Positions 1 through 11,594 of a stretch of 64,000 nt of DNA are shown here, piece by piece. Within the stretch, counting starts at the first letter, position 1. Every line of letters begins with the position of its first letter. Below the pieces are notes generated by a model. The model did no database searches. It saw only the letters and a program-made list of their open reading frames with translations, and had not been told where the DNA came from. The DNA comes from Hesseltinella vesiculosa (Eukaryota; Mucoromycota; Mucoromycetes; Mucorales; Cunninghamellaceae), in assembly GCA_002104935.1 (NCBI GenBank), contig MCGT01000028.1, positions 62,001 to 126,000 of the forward strand, read 5' to 3'. The position numbers and the translations under genes are program-made.

Positions 1-35
1 CACTCTTTTTTTTTTTTATTCTTCTGCTCTCATAG

Positions 36-394
36 GTGCATTCACCCCTGGCTGCACCAAATCCCATCTTCCTGGTTACATCAAGGAAGCCGAACGTTTG
101 AAAGAAACCAAGGGCGTCGACTTGATTGCCTGTGCCACCGTCAACGATGCCTTTGTCACTACCGCTTGGGGAAAGGCGCTGCACAATGATGATGTCACCC
201 TGCTGGCTGACCCCAAGGGTGAGTTTGCCAAAGCTCTGGATCTGGATTTTGACGCCTCTGGTGCTCTCGGAAACCGCCGCTTCAAGCGCTCGGCCATGAT
301 CTTGGAAAATGGCGTTGTCACTCATCTTTTTGAAGAACCTGACAAGACTGGATTGGATGTCAGCTTGGTGGAAAATGTTGAAAAGCATTTGTAG
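36..394 (+). CDS. Peroxiredoxin, Prx5/Ahp1 type (3' part only)
   Basis: This is the C-terminal part of a thiol peroxidase that reduces hydrogen peroxide and alkyl hydroperoxides using a peroxidatic cysteine. The exon opens after a T-rich intron end (AG at 34-35) with split codon G|GT and reads GAFTPGCTKSHLPGY, the active-site block of Prx5/PrxII enzymes; the Cys in TPGCT is the peroxidatic residue. A second Cys lies in LIACATVND. The exon ends ...VENVEKHL and stops with TAG at 392-394. About 119 residues are present against roughly 160-180 in the family, so only the N-terminal ~45 residues lie left of the window. No targeting signal can be judged. Confidence 0.9.
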
Positions 395-1204
395 GCTCTT
401 CTTTTTTCAAAAAATAAAAAAAAAATAAAACAATGTGCTGATTTTTGTCTCCTGACGTGGCCGGTTCCCGCATAACTATAAAAGTGAGACGAGTGTGTTT
501 CTTGTAGTCCCAATTTGCTTACAGGCACGAAACGAAGCCTCCTTGTGGCAATCGGGGATCCTCCCATCTCCAATCTTCAGCATATTGAGTAGAAAGCGAC
601 GATAGACAGGACCACCGCGTTGCACAGGCAATGGTGCAGGAGGGCGCCACTGACCACTTTTAATAGCACAGAATAGTGCAAAAGCTGCTTCGAGGTGTTG
701 TCGTCCTTCTTCTGATCTTGTCGGTGGTGCCGTTGCCTGTCAGCAGCTGGAAAGCGTGAGCAAAGTAAGCTTGGGTGAAAATGACAGGTGGGCTCACAAC
801 GGGAGGTCGATTCAGGGCGGCTGTCACATAATGTCCACTGAGCAGGTGCCGTACAATCGATACAGCCCGATTGTGTACAGCGAGGGTAGTCACGACGTTC
901 ACCCAATGTGGAAGGACGTGCCCAAAAGGGAAAGGACGCATTTTTAATTGGCTGGTTTTTGTGTCACCGATTGCAAAGGAGGGAGGAAGGAAGGTCGTTC
1001 TGGTTCACTCAACAGCTTTCTTTCGTTGTTACCACATTTTCCAGGATTGGCTTCTCCTTCATTAAGCTTCAGTTGTCTCTAAACCTTTCCTTCACGACTG
1101 ACCAAGTCCTGCGTGCCCAGATATTTAGAAGGGTTGTCCGCCATGCGACATTCAACGTGGAATCACCGGACCGCTAAATCATTTTCAAGAAAGCAAAGTC
1201 AATC
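395..1204. other. Intergenic stretch, no gene seen
   Basis: This stretch follows the peroxiredoxin stop. It has an A-rich tract right after the stop and several short unsupported reading frames. I see no conserved motif, RNA gene or clear repeat. Confidence 0.5.
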
Positions 1205-1885
1205 GCGTACGAAATCCGTTGGCTCCACCGTCATCATTCATGCATGTGTGCATCTATACAAAATTTTATAGCTAACTGAACAGTTGAAAGTGATGTGCAA
1301 CGTTTGCTTTTTTTCATTTTGAAAAAAAAAAAATGGGCCATATTCAACCTCCGCAACGTGTCTTTGGTTCCTGGCCAGTGCACGCACGGCCGTTGGCCAT
1401 CAGCGAAATGCGGGTGCTCCATCGTGCGAGCTGGATCGCCTTTGCCAAATGCGCCATTGATCAAGATAGTCATGACATGGACGCTTCATCAACTCAAGAT
1501 TTAAACCATTGCATTGTCTTGGAAGAGGCTGGCCATTGGACCTTTCGCTTGTTTTGGACCTGGAACCATGGCCACTAAGCGGAGGTTGAATCTGGCCATC
1601 CAAATTCATTTTTCGACATTTTGAAAAAAAATGAGCAAATGGCCCACAGCAATTTTGAGTGATTGGATCGATGTGAAAGTGTGTATAGATGCGCAAATAC
1701 ATAAATGATGGTGGTGGTGAAAAAATCACGTCGATTGGTAAAGGTCGCTCAGCCAACTTTTGACCCGTTTCGTTGTGACACCTCCGATTCACCAGCTAAA
1801 AAAATAAAAAAAAGGGGCATTTTCGCCAGGGGACCCCAAGGCGATCTGATTAAAACCACAGTGCTAAGTAAAATGACGCAAATTT
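1205..1885. repeat. Foldback (MITE-like) element, degenerate copy
   Basis: Two inverted arms face each other around a loop of roughly 250 bp. The right arm (about 1580-1885) carries the family hallmarks in order: CATTTTGAAAAAAAA, TTTTGAGTGATTGGATCGAT, GAAAAAATCACGT, CAGCCAACTTTTGACC, CACCTCCGATTCACCAGCT, and GCCAGGGGACCCC. The left arm (about 1205-1345) is more decayed but keeps TCATTCATGCAT and the poly-T end. Related arms occur at 18080-18295, 39840-40520, 43300-43475, 43891-44146, 47097-47350 and 60040-60790. No coding capacity of its own. Edges are approximate. Confidence 0.7.
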
Positions 1886-2478
1886 TTGCGTACGAGTCAT
1901 TATGATGCGAAACGACTCTGAATAAACTACATCTGTGCCAGACAGTGGAGCGAAGGGCTAGAACTTAAGGCTCAAAAATAAAAATCTCTCTTGCGACACG
2001 AGGAAATAGCATGCCAGACACCCAAAAAAAAAAAAAAAAAAAAAAAAAACTCGGGAGCACTAAACACGCTTTTTTGGTACATCATGCCAGATTTTACAAT
2101 GCGCTCATCCTACAACAGGAGCCAATTTATTGGCTTGAGAGAATGCTTGGGTCAAACTTTGAAAGATATCGGCTTAATGGATTCACAGACTCATCCTTGA
2201 ATTGGCACTGGTCATGAAATAAATCCCCAGAGTTATATAGAGCTTGCTCCCATCATGCGCCACGTTACGCTTGGCCCTCCATGTATCTTATAAACGTATG
2301 CAATGAAAACGCCATTGGCCAAGGATGAAAAAATAGGAGAAAGGAAGATATGGCAAGGCAAAGTAATGCACCAACTTCTTGCAATAAGGAGAGATGTTTA
2401 TAGGTGGGCATTGCAAAATAAAAAGAAGTCTGCACCGAGTAGCTTTCTTTCCACCTTTCTTCTTTTTTCATTCGTTCA
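1886..2478. other. Intergenic stretch upstream of the secreted-protein gene
   Basis: Contains a 28-base poly-A run at about 2022-2049 and otherwise unique AT-rich DNA. It presumably holds the promoter of the gene starting at 2479. No coding motif seen. Confidence 0.4.
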
Positions 2479-3025
2479 ATGAAGGCTTCACTTTTTATCC
2501 TGGCCGTGCTCTCGTCGCTGTTGGCTCATGTATCTTCGCAAGGCATCACCATCGCTTACCCACCAGCTGGCGCAAACATTTATAAAGGCACACAAGTGTC
2601 GGTTCAAGTCATTAAAAACGTAAGCAATAATGCTATCGATGATGATTGCTCACTCCCCCCCCCCCATAAACCATCCATAGGCGCATATCATGGCTAGCAC
2701 CGAAATTGGCTTGGCGATTGGTATCCATTCCTGTGAGAACGGTCAGTGTCCTCCCGCGGAATCCAATTTGGGAACTGTACTTTATGCTGGGCCTTTCCTT
2801 CCTAGTGTACATGAAGGCCATGGACAAGAGTATGAAAATATCTCTGTGACCATTCCTTCTTATGTCCCCGATGGTCACTCTGTTTTGAATGTCGTTCGAT
2901 TCTTCTTGATTGGCGTAAGAAAAGCATGACGCGTTGACCAAGGTGTTTCCTGATTATAATTTTTTTATTAGGCTGGTCCTTCGGCGACTATTGGCAGTGC
3001 TACAGTTCATATCAATGTGGTGTGA
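2479..3025 (+). CDS. Small secreted protein, NIS1-like
   Basis: Three exons join in frame: 2479-2619, 2681-2914 and 2972-3025, giving 142 residues. The start is followed by a clear signal peptide (MKASLFILAVLSSLLAHVSS, cleavage near Gln21). The mature part is a compact beta-rich domain with IGLAIGIHSCENGQC, LGTVLYAGPF, a His-rich HEGHG turn and VLNVVRFFLIGAGP. This pattern resembles the small secreted fungal family that includes NIS1 (necrosis-inducing secreted protein 1), known as a host-immunity-modulating effector in plant pathogens. The assignment rests on recollection of the family pattern, not an alignment. Both introns have GTAAG donors and phase 0. No membrane segment follows the signal peptide, so secretion is expected. 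Confidence 0.75.
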
Positions 3026-3140
3026 TGATAGGGCCATTTACCGCCTTTGCTTTACATTCTTGATCAACAATGCTTAAAATGCTTAAAAAAAATAATGGTA
3101 CAATAAAAAAAAAGGAGTAGAAAAATGAGGGAGGGGTTGG

Positions 3141-4671
3141 CTATCGGCTTTCGTCAGTTTGGGATCTGCATAATGGGTGGTTAGCAGGGGTCAAGAGTTG
3201 GAAGCTGCACATCAGATCTTCGTCGACCGCCATGACAGCACCGAGGTTGTCGAATTGACCGCAATAATTGGGAGCTGAGAAAACAGTGACTGGAAAGAAA
3301 AGGCATGAGTATCCAGGGCTGGGCAGGGGCAGGCACTTACCGAGCGATCGATTGTTGAAGAACTCATAGCCATCTTCCACAACCATGTGAGCACGGCACA
3401 CCAAATCGAGATCAAAGGTAGCTAGGAAATCCTGTAGAACGTTTTTGCCAAAACAAAAGCTGACGCCGCGATCGCTGTCCTGCCAATCATCGGTGTCGAC
3501 CGTGGGGTCTGACCAAAGCAAATCGTTCAGCAAGCCAAACTCGGGCACTTCGGTCGGTCGAGCGATGTCTCGGATTTGATCGAGGCTGGTCAGGTGAGGT
3601 GAAAGGCCACCGTGGACACAGAAGATTTTGTCGCCTACCAAGGCAGCCACAGGTAGGGTGTTGAAGACATTAACAAACAGTCGCCATGCACGCACGTTCA
3701 ACCGTCGTTTGCATTCATCATAAAAGCCATAGACTGCCGGCATGTCGAAAAAAAAATCAATCGTGAGGACATTTTTATTTTCAGGGGCAGCCTGTTTATT
3801 ACCTTTGGTGACACTTTGATTTTCATGATTGCCACGGAGTAAAAAAAAAGTTTCTGGGTATTTGATCTTGTAACACAGCAGCAGCAACATCGTTTCCAAG
3901 CTTTGTTTGCCGCGATCTACGTAATCGCCGAGGAATAAGTAGTTGCTTTCTGGAGGGAATCCGGACATTTGAAATAAACGAAGTAAATCCGGGAATTGGC
4001 CATGGGTATCACCAACAATTTTTACAGGAGGAGACAGTTCCAAAAGGGTCTATCACGAGATATAAAAATAGGCGAAGCCAAACAAAAAAAAAAAAACAAA
4101 AAATGAGGAAACCTGGGATTTGCGATTTTTTTGGAGTTACAGGCTGTTCCAAAAAGATATTCATAGCTGCATGGCAAATCATGTCAATTTCGGTGATGCT
4201 GAGACACAATTTTTGGGTGGCCTTGTTGGCTCGGCAGCCAGCATCCAATAAGCGGTCAATATATTCATCAATCGGGGCAACCATGGAAGAGTCCAGAGTC
4301 GAGGTGGCAGATTCATGAGAGGTGGTACGAGTGAGGGCATTCATGGTTGCCATGGAATCATCGGAAGGTGGCTTTTCTGCAAGCTCATTTGGCGTATCTT
4401 TCTTGAGATGCTTGATATGGTTTTTGGCTGTCAAGGTTTGAAGGTACGAGTTGACGGTTGCTAGACCATGGTCTTTTTTGCGTTCAGGCACAGGTAGCGA
4501 ATAGGATTTCTTTTTTCTAACAGGTGTGGTATCCAAATGGGTATTGTTGCTATTGGTGTCGTTCATACCTTGTTCTAAACTTGGCTTTTCAACAGGTGGT
4601 AAGCTGGTGGTACGATTCCGCCGTTCACCTCGTGTTGGAAGTCGGTTGGATTTTGAATGCTGATTGCCCAT
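3141..4671 (-). CDS. Ser/Thr protein phosphatase, Ppz-type (PP1 superfamily)
   Basis: Four exons (4671-4141, 4049-3803, 3733-3341, 3289-3141) give 439 residues. The first ~130 residues are Ser/Lys-rich and begin MGNQHSK, a myristoylation-type start like that of yeast Ppz1. The catalytic domain follows: [63 protein letters not shown] and [11 protein letters not shown], so all metal-binding and catalytic residues are present. PP1 and Ppz normally have RGNHEC; here the residue is Asn. Ppz enzymes act in salt tolerance and cell-wall integrity and are inhibited by Hal3 proteins. The N-terminal arm is much shorter than in yeast Ppz1 (about 350 residues). Plain PP1 is less likely because of the myristoylated arm. 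The next gene upstream, on the same strand, is Zds1-like. Confidence 0.9.
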
Positions 4672-5090
4672 GCCGTTTTCTTGGCCCCCTTTCTAAATGA
4701 AGGGCGCAGTCGGTTTAAAATAAAGGGGAGGGAATGGAGGAGTGGTATACAAAAAAAGAAAGTGGTAGGGATAATAAAAAGAAGAGAGCCAAGAAAGGAA
4801 GAAAACGATACTGGACGAAAAAAGTGTGTGGAAAAAAAAAAAAAAAAAGAGCGGCTGTGGAATATTTTAGCAAACAAGGAATGACAGCTGCCTATTGGTT
4901 CAAGAGGTCGACCCAATTAGTTATTTTTTCGATACACAAACGTAGATCTTCCGGATTTTTTTTTCTTTACTTTGGATATAGGTGAAAGAAAAAGGGTAAC
5001 AAAGAAATAAAGGAGAGGAATGAGTGACAAAAAAAAAAAGGGGGGCTATAGAATAGGTACAAAAGTAAAAAAAAAAAAAAAAAGACGATT
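4672..5090. other. Intergenic stretch between phosphatase and Zds1-like gene
   Basis: AT-rich, with several A/T homopolymers (for example near 4829-4848 and 5067-5083). It should hold the phosphatase promoter and the 3' UTR of the Zds1-like gene. No other gene seen. Confidence 0.4.
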
Positions 5091-7170
5091 TCAGGCACCA
5101 GCCTTGAAAAAGCTAAGCGGCATGTCATCCTCATCGTTTTGGGGCGAGGCCACTGGCTTTGATTTCGACGTCAATGGCCGACCTCTTGATTGGGGGGCCG
5201 CCTCATTGACATTGGCGTTGGGTGAAACAAAGGAAGGTGTGGGTGACGAGGGTGAGGAGGAAGTTGGGTCATTGGCTATCCTGGACGGAGAAGCGGGCTG
5301 AGTAGAGGAGGAGGAAGGAGAGGGTGTTGGGACGGTCGAAGTATCCTGTTGTTGTTGCTGTTGCTGCTGGTGGATGATGGACAGATACCAGAACATCAGG
5401 TTGGAAATGACGACTTGATGGCGCAGAGGACGACGAGGATCGGCCAGCTTGAAGTGGGACAGTCGGTAGATGGCTCGCTCGACATTGATGGGGAGACGGT
5501 AGCTGTGCAAGGTCATGGCCTGCTGCTGGTGCAGAGCAGCGTTGTTTCCGTTGTTGTTATGGAACAGGGCAGCAGAGGTGGAGAGAGGCGGAGGAGATTG
5601 CAGTTTGGATTTGAATTCAGCCTTGCTTCGAGAAAAAAACGAGCCCAGGCTAGATTTTTTGCTGGAGGATAGGGTGCCATTGGGGGTGGGGGTGGATGGG
5701 GAAGGCTTGCGCGGAGCGTCATCGATTTGTTTTTGCGCATACCGTTCGTCTTCGACCTTGCGCTTCTTGTCCTTGTCGCCAAAAAAGCCTCCGAACCAGG
5801 ACTTGCTGCGACTGGGCCGCTGAGAGGCGTCCATGAGCTTTTTCGAGGGAATGGGCGAGGAGGGTGGCGGGGAAGGGCGAAGAGGGCGTGATTCTAGATT
5901 GGACTTGGTGTGGGCCGCGGATGGTGGTGGAGGGCTGCTTGGGGTTTCTTGAGCAGGAGGGGTTGGAGCGAGCGAGACCGGCATCTCGCCTTGGGGCTCT
6001 TGCTTGGTCGACCCAGCGTCCTCGGTCTCGTCCAGCTCTAACAATGGTGGGTGAGGAGGATGTGACGGTGGTGAAGAAGAAAGATCGGTCTGTGGAAGCT
6101 GCCTTTCGGTGGACTTGGCACTCTCCTCTTCATCCTGCAGGAATTGGGAGGATAAGATCTGGGATTCGGCATCTTGTACGCGGGACAGAATGTGGGGTGA
6201 GTCGCTTGACTCTAGACTGGCACTTCCCAAATCGATCCATTCGCTGATGCTGACGGGGCGATCGTAGAGTCGAACCGGCTCGGGCGAGGACGAGGGCGAC
6301 GGGCTGCTTGGTGAGCTGGCACCAGAAGTGGTGGAAGATCGCTGGAGCCGAGAAACGGGATTTTGCTGGCGACGGCTGCCCAATGCGCGGCGGCTGCCTC
6401 GCCCCCTTGCAGACAGTGCTGTGCGTCGAAGTAATGACCGACTGCCTTTTGGCACAAGCACCATTGAATCATCCTGCGTGGTTGAGTGACGACTGAATTC
6501 ATGTATAGTATCTACCGAAGCCAAACAAAGAAGCACATGTCAACAACAGACTCACCTCTCACCCGTTTGCTTACCCTCCTGCATTTCATTGGTGGGAGTA
6601 GTTGGTATGGTCGATGAAGTACTGGAATCGTTTTGGGATAATACAGAGGAAGTGCGACGAAGAGATGTTTTTCGAGTGACATGGTTTGATCCATGTTGCT
6701 CCAACCATTTGGAAAATTCACTTGGTGCTATTTCTGGGTGACGATCGGCAGGGACCCTGATTTTTTTTTTTAGTTCATAAAAATATATGAGCACAGGGCA
6801 TATTTTTTTTTTCTGCAACCTCTTACCAGAGCACAGGTGATGTAGGACTTGGTTGTTTGGCATCATCATCCAAGATGGGAGACACTTTTGACAGTTGAAG
6901 TGTTGGTCGGCCGGTGGTTGACTTTGGGAATTGGTGGGGTGGTAAAGGAGGTGGAACGGCAGAAGGAGAGTGAGATGAGTCGGTGGAAGGAGAAGGTGTC
7001 AATGGAGGATGAGGAGAAGGTGTTTGACCAAATGAGGAAGATAGCGAGGAAGGAGGGTCCTGCTGCTGCTGCTCATGCTGTTTGTGCAAGTAATCTGCCA
7101 ACTGTAAGGAGTAGAGCGCATCTTCGGCTTGGTGCATGGTCACATCAGCGTCTTTCTGTTGCGTCGACAT
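5091..7170 (-). CDS. Zds1-like regulator (Zds C-terminal domain)
   Basis: Three exons (7170-6827, 6756-6575, 6511-5091) give 648 residues. The start MSTQQKDADVTM was chosen because a likely intron acceptor (GCTTTAG) lies just upstream. An N-terminal block WVPADRHPEIAPSEFSKWL (residues ~115-133) matches the conserved N-terminal motif of fungal Zds proteins. The middle is Ser/Pro-rich and disordered. Near residue 510 lies NVERAIYRLSHFKL followed by DPRRPLRHQVVISNLMFWYL, the Zds C-terminal domain. An eight-Gln run sits beyond it and the protein ends MPLSFFKAGA. In yeast, Zds1/2 bind PP2A-Cdc55, promote mitotic exit and affect polarity. Partner and role here are inferred from the family. Confidence 0.85.
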
Positions 7171-8287
7171 CCTCTCGTTGGTTTCTAAAGCCATAAATAA
7201 ATAACAAGCTATACAATGCAATGGCTAGATGGTCAAAACGAGAGAAAGAAACAAATCCAAGATGAAGGAACAAAATAAAAAATAAAAAAATAAAATAAAA
7301 ACCAAAAAAAAAAATAAAAACTCTACTCAAATGGGTGTAAAAAGAGAGGGAAAAAAGTAAAAAAAGAGGGAAAAGGGCCAAGTTGCACAAACAACTGCAC
7401 GACGGCAAAAAGCCAGCCTTTGAATGATTTTCCCCAAAACACAACTCATTATTAAAAATATACTGAAGAGCATTTTTTTATAAAATGGGACATCGTATTA
7501 AGAATCTACAAGAGAATAGAGTAAAAATCGATCCTCCAAGGAGTGCCTGAACAGGAGGTCAGAGGGGGGGGGGGGGCATTAGAACGTGAGCATTAGCTAT
7601 CCTAGGCGGTGATAGTCCAGTTTAAATCAAACAGTAATACCCATCCATCGAGAACCATCTGTGCCACGCTTCAATAATCCCTGCAGCTGCATCACCTTTT
7701 TGTCGTCATCAGCACCGCTTGAGAAAAGCGCCGCCAGCCCCCCCCCCCTTTTTTTTTTCTCTCTCTTTTTCGCCTAACCATTTCTCCCCTGAAAATAAGC
7801 GACCATTTGATAAAAGTCGAAGCAAGCATACTTTCTTAATTTATAGTGGCCCTTTTCAGCATCCTGAAAAGGGCGCAGATTTTTTGGCAACACCAAAGGT
7901 GTGTCCAGGAGGACTGTGTTTTCCGGTGCTTCTTTGCTGCGTGCTTTCAAGCCCTCCGCCATCTTTGCCAAGGAGGCTACGCAATCCTATCCATCAGCTC
8001 TCTTCAGAATCTGGGACTGCCATACAAACACATTGCTTGGAGCCCTACTTGGCGGACGAGCTTAGTTTTGGTTTGCCCTTGACCCAACAACCTTCAGCAG
8101 ATCTTTTCTTTACCAAGATCGTCATCAGGCATCGTGGGAAGCAACATCAGAGGCAGGGATTGGGGTAGCGGTTGTGTCGATGCTAGTCGAAGAATCTGCG
8201 CTGGTGCTGGCAGTAGAATGGCATGGTGCACAAGTTTTGGGCTGTAATTTGGTTCCGGGTAATAGAGTGAATTTCCATGGTTCCATT
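7171..8287. other. Intergenic stretch upstream of Zds1-like gene
   Basis: The part next to 7171 is probably 5' UTR with an intron ending GCTTTAG. It is rich in A/T homopolymers, plus a 10-base G run near 7567 and a C run near 7739. Short open frames on both strands around 7720-8290 lack recognisable motifs. They may be the 3' end of the decayed locus at 8288-9240. Confidence 0.35.
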
Positions 8288-9240
8288 TCATATTTGTTTT
8301 GATTCAACAAAGGTCGTAACAGAGCCATCATAACCTTCGATCACATGGCTCTTGAAACACGTTGCACATTCCACAGCAGTTGAGTTCATGACGTGTGAAA
8401 ACACCACATCGGGTCTGCCACAGTTGGAGGCGACCGGCTTGCAAAAACGGATGGGCCTGTCATTGTCGTCCTTTGGGCCATAGACAGCTGCGAAGAACAA
8501 TAAAAAAAAAAAGGTGAGTACAGAATTGATTACACACGGCGCTTTCTATTTTTTTTTTTACCTTGAAATTGCAGAAAGCTATGGACTACCCCAGCAGCAG
8601 CTGAAGTATCGATGTGAAGAAGATTTGCGTAAAAATGGCGGCAGGCAGGGAGGGCTGAGGCTAACGAAGTTCGGTCGTAAGGAAATTTGGAACAAATGTG
8701 CCTTGATCATCATATCAGAGTTGAAGTCAACCACTTTTTCAACTGCCTCAATAAGGCTCGTCTTGGTGTTTTCGTCCAGGCTGGAGCTGATTGAATCCGG
8801 ATGCTTGACAAGATTTTTCAGTCCGTGGACTCGTTGTCGGTCCTTGTAGGTGGCTTGACGAGCGTGAGTGTGAATTGGCGATGGTCGGCGAGCGTAGGCG
8901 GCTTCTGTTTCAAGGATCGCGGCAGCTGCCAAGCACGTTGGGCGCGGACGTTGAATCTCTTCTCGTTGAACCACATTAGCATTGAATCATTGCGTGCTCC
9001 TTGCTTCATCTTTTTCTCGTCGATATTTTGTTTCCTCTTGGCTGTCGAACGCAACCTCCCAGTTCGTCGTCTTTTCGGCGCTACAAAGGGGTAAATATCA
9101 AGTGTGATCAGCTTTTTGTTCATGCCAAAGATCAATGACCTACAAGGATCATCGATTCATCTTCTTCCTCCTGTTCACTGCGTTCATCAATGCGCTCGTA
9201 TTCTAACCGTTTGAATTCAACACTTCAATTTTCATGGCAA
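8288..9240 (-). pseudogene. Decayed multi-exon gene, possibly mobile-element derived
   Basis: Coding-like minus-strand segments occur here, but I could not join them into one clean frame. They are an acidic stretch IDERSEQEEEDESMIL, a GTAGGT-type intron, then a basic stretch with KRKQNIDEKKMKQ; in a shifted frame, ENTKTSLIEAVEKVVDFNSD followed by MMIKAHLF; and finally CGRPDVVFSHVMNSTAVEC with C-x2-C (ECATC). The helix around IEAVEKVVDF...IKAHLF recalls the N-terminal part of Mucorales TnpB/Fanzor-like proteins; this is a weak guess. A frame break near 8970 argues for a relic rather than a working gene. An ordinary lineage-specific gene is possible. Confidence 0.3.
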
Positions 9241-10287
9241 GCGATGAATAAAAACCAGGAGAGACAAGGGAAAAAAAAGCCTTTTATTTGTTTTTTTTCC
9301 TGCTGAACTCTCAGGTGCGCGGTTTCACTTGAAACTCTGTGGTCTTCATGCCCCTCTGTCATAGGCGCTTCGCCAGATCCTTGTGGCCGCCGGCGAGGAA
9401 GACGAGCTATATTTCTATCAACCAATGAGGCACGACAGGTCATTTTCAATCTGGGTACAGGTTGCTATATCGCAAATGCAAAATGTGCATGTGACATTTT
9501 CAAAAAAGGATGTGTCCGTCGACGCCCGCTGAATTGTTGCGCGCTGTCAGCGCCATACTGTACACTTTGCAATTGTCAGGCTTGTTTTTTGGATGTCTTA
9601 TTTTACCTTATTTGAATATCGATGATATCGCCTTTTTTTTCTGAGTTTGAGGTCGTCGTTGCGCAGGTCGTGCCGTTCTGCCGCATTCCTGAACAAATTG
9701 CATTGTCGCTTGCATTCACATTGTATTTCCTGATTTAATGTACCGGAACCGTTCTGTTAACAAAAACGGTACGAATGGTGACGGGGACTGTACTGGATTG
9801 GCTGCCAGTCACCAGCCAATAGCGCCGCACGAAAAATTTGACTGTCAACGCCAAAAAAAAAATATGAAGCGTGTCGCGTCAGTGTCCTTTTTTTTTTTTT
9901 CCTGCTTTCCTACCTTTCATGGCGAAGTTATCATATACTTGATTAGATTGGCACACAAGACAGCCACAAAAAAATAGTGCAGATTAAAGTTCATTTGCGT
10001 TAATTTACCCGGAATGCCGGCAGATTTTGAAACTCGCCCAGTCCTACGATGCACAGCCCCTGTGCCTGAATTCATTGTATCTCCACTTCTTCGACGCGCT
10101 GCATTACTTTGCAACCATGTTTTACTTCTCCTTTTGTATTTTTTTTATAAAAAATAGATATAAACCATGGCAATAAAAAACACTCAATATGGCAAAGCTA
10201 ATGCCCTGCTGTGATTGGCTGGATCAAGTGGCTTTTGTTGTTTACTTTGTTTTTTTTTCATCTTCTTCTTCCCTTTACTGATTTACG
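9241..10287. other. Gene-poor stretch with a dispersed repeat copy
   Basis: No gene seen. Positions about 9995-10125 match 17365-17490 in order: a CTCG-CCAGT start, the block TACGATGCACAGCC, CTGTGCCTGAATTCATT, then CATCTCCAC-like sequence and a similar tail ending in poly-T. This marks a dispersed repeat of unknown type. On the minus strand both copies read MNSGT-AVHR-TGRV, so the repeat may come from an old coding exon. Confidence 0.4.
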
Positions 10288-11099
10288 ATGTTGATGTTTG
10301 CCGCTGCTGTTTTTTCGCGCTTCTTTGCCGGTGTGGCTCCTCCAATGCCCACCGAGCCTGCTACTGCCACCACGCCTACCGCCTTAACGACTACTGCCAC
10401 CACAGCCATGCTGATCGACGCTCCCAGCAATGATTTCGCTCTTGCTGGCGAGTTTGCCATGCTCGCATGCGCATGTCTCTGCGGCCTCTGGCTGCTTCGA
10501 ATGATCGTTTCCCGTCGATCTCACCTAGGCGTAAGTTGACTTTATGTTTACTGATATGATTGTATTGAATACCTCGGATTGATTCTTTTTTTAAAAAAAA
10601 AATATAGCGTGAGCCTAGCAACGCTTCTGTCGCTTCTGGCTGTGTGCCTTTGCTGTTGCCTGCACCTTTGTTGCAGCGCCCACCTCTGTCGGCCCTGCCC
10701 GCCGATCCTTGGCTTGGTGCTCGTCATCCTGGTGGCCCACGTTTGCCACAACCCACCAAAGCTGCCAAGACAGTGGACCCCTGGCTTGGTGCCCGCTCGC
10801 CCTTGCCTCTTCCTGTGCTGGTGTGTCCGCCTCTGCTCGCCGACCCTTGGAGTGATGCTCGTCGCCCTGTAGCCCGCTCTCCGTCACCGCTGCCACGTCC
10901 TGCCCTGCCATCGCCTCCTCGATCAGCTTGGCCTGAGGACCCATGGTTTATGCACTCGGCCGCCACCACCACTACCGACACCGCCACCACCACCACCAAC
11001 GTGACCATTGTGTGTGGTCCAGTTTTCCTGATCGCGCCCGCCTCCACCAAGACGCTTTCCGCCATGAGCGCCCTGGTTATGGAAAACCCGTGGGCTTAG
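10288..11099 (+). CDS. Small membrane protein with repeated DPW tail motifs
   Basis: Two exons (10288-10530, 10608-11099) join in phase 0 to give 244 residues. The N-terminus is Ala/Thr-rich and possibly O-glycosylated. A hydrophobic segment FAMLACACLCGLWLL is followed by basic RMIVSRRSH, suggesting one membrane span with a cytosolic tail. The Pro-rich tail repeats DPWLGAR, DPWLGAR, DPWSDAR, EDPWF and finally ENPWA. DPW motifs in epsin-type proteins bind the ear domain of AP-2 alpha-adaptin, so the tail could recruit endocytic adaptors; that is inference. The DNA coding for the tail is itself a degenerate repeat. No family recognised. Two alternative frames are open across the repeat, but only this one runs from the first exon to a clean stop. 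Confidence 0.55.
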
Positions 11100-11274
11100 G
11101 TATGAATCCAAACAGATACAACGAACTAGACAATAGCTAATTTTTATTGATTTCAATGATCCATGTAACAGAAGCTTCCATGCTAGGTAAGTAGATATGG
11201 ACAATGAACGCCTTGGAAACTTTTTAACCAAACCATACCCATTCACTTTTTCAGTGGTATCCTAGCTGGCATCT

Positions 11275-11450
11275 TGGCGCCAGGAACAACGCAATGGCTT
11301 GGGAACCAACTGAAGGACCTAGGCTTGGGAACCCTTTGAAGGACCTGGGCTTGAGAACCCTTAAGACCTCAATGGCTTGGGAACCAATTTGAAGAACCTG
11401 GGCTTGGGAACCCCTTGAAGCACCTGGGCTTGAGATCCCTTAAGACCTCA
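11275..11450. repeat. Degenerate direct repeats (CTTGGGAACC units)
   Basis: Units built on GGCTTGGGAACC...TTGAAG and ACCTGGGCTTGAGA...CCCTTAAGACCTCA recur about every 30-75 bp. One composite block appears twice (around 11338-11372 and 11400-11451). No coding capacity seen. Confidence 0.6.
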
Positions 11451-11594
11451 CACCAACAGTAACGTCGTGCCAGGTAAGTTGAAACGGGCAATGTGCCCCT
11501 TGAAAAAGCTTTAACGTCAGCTTTTCTGTTTTTTTTTTTATGACAGTGTGGCATTAATGGGATACGACCGGAAACTGAATAGCTTGGGATCCCT

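Noticed and set aside
2022..2049. Poly-A runs as retroposon tails
   Set aside because: Homopolymers of 10-28 bases occur throughout introns and spacers here, without target duplications or retroposed coding sequence upstream.
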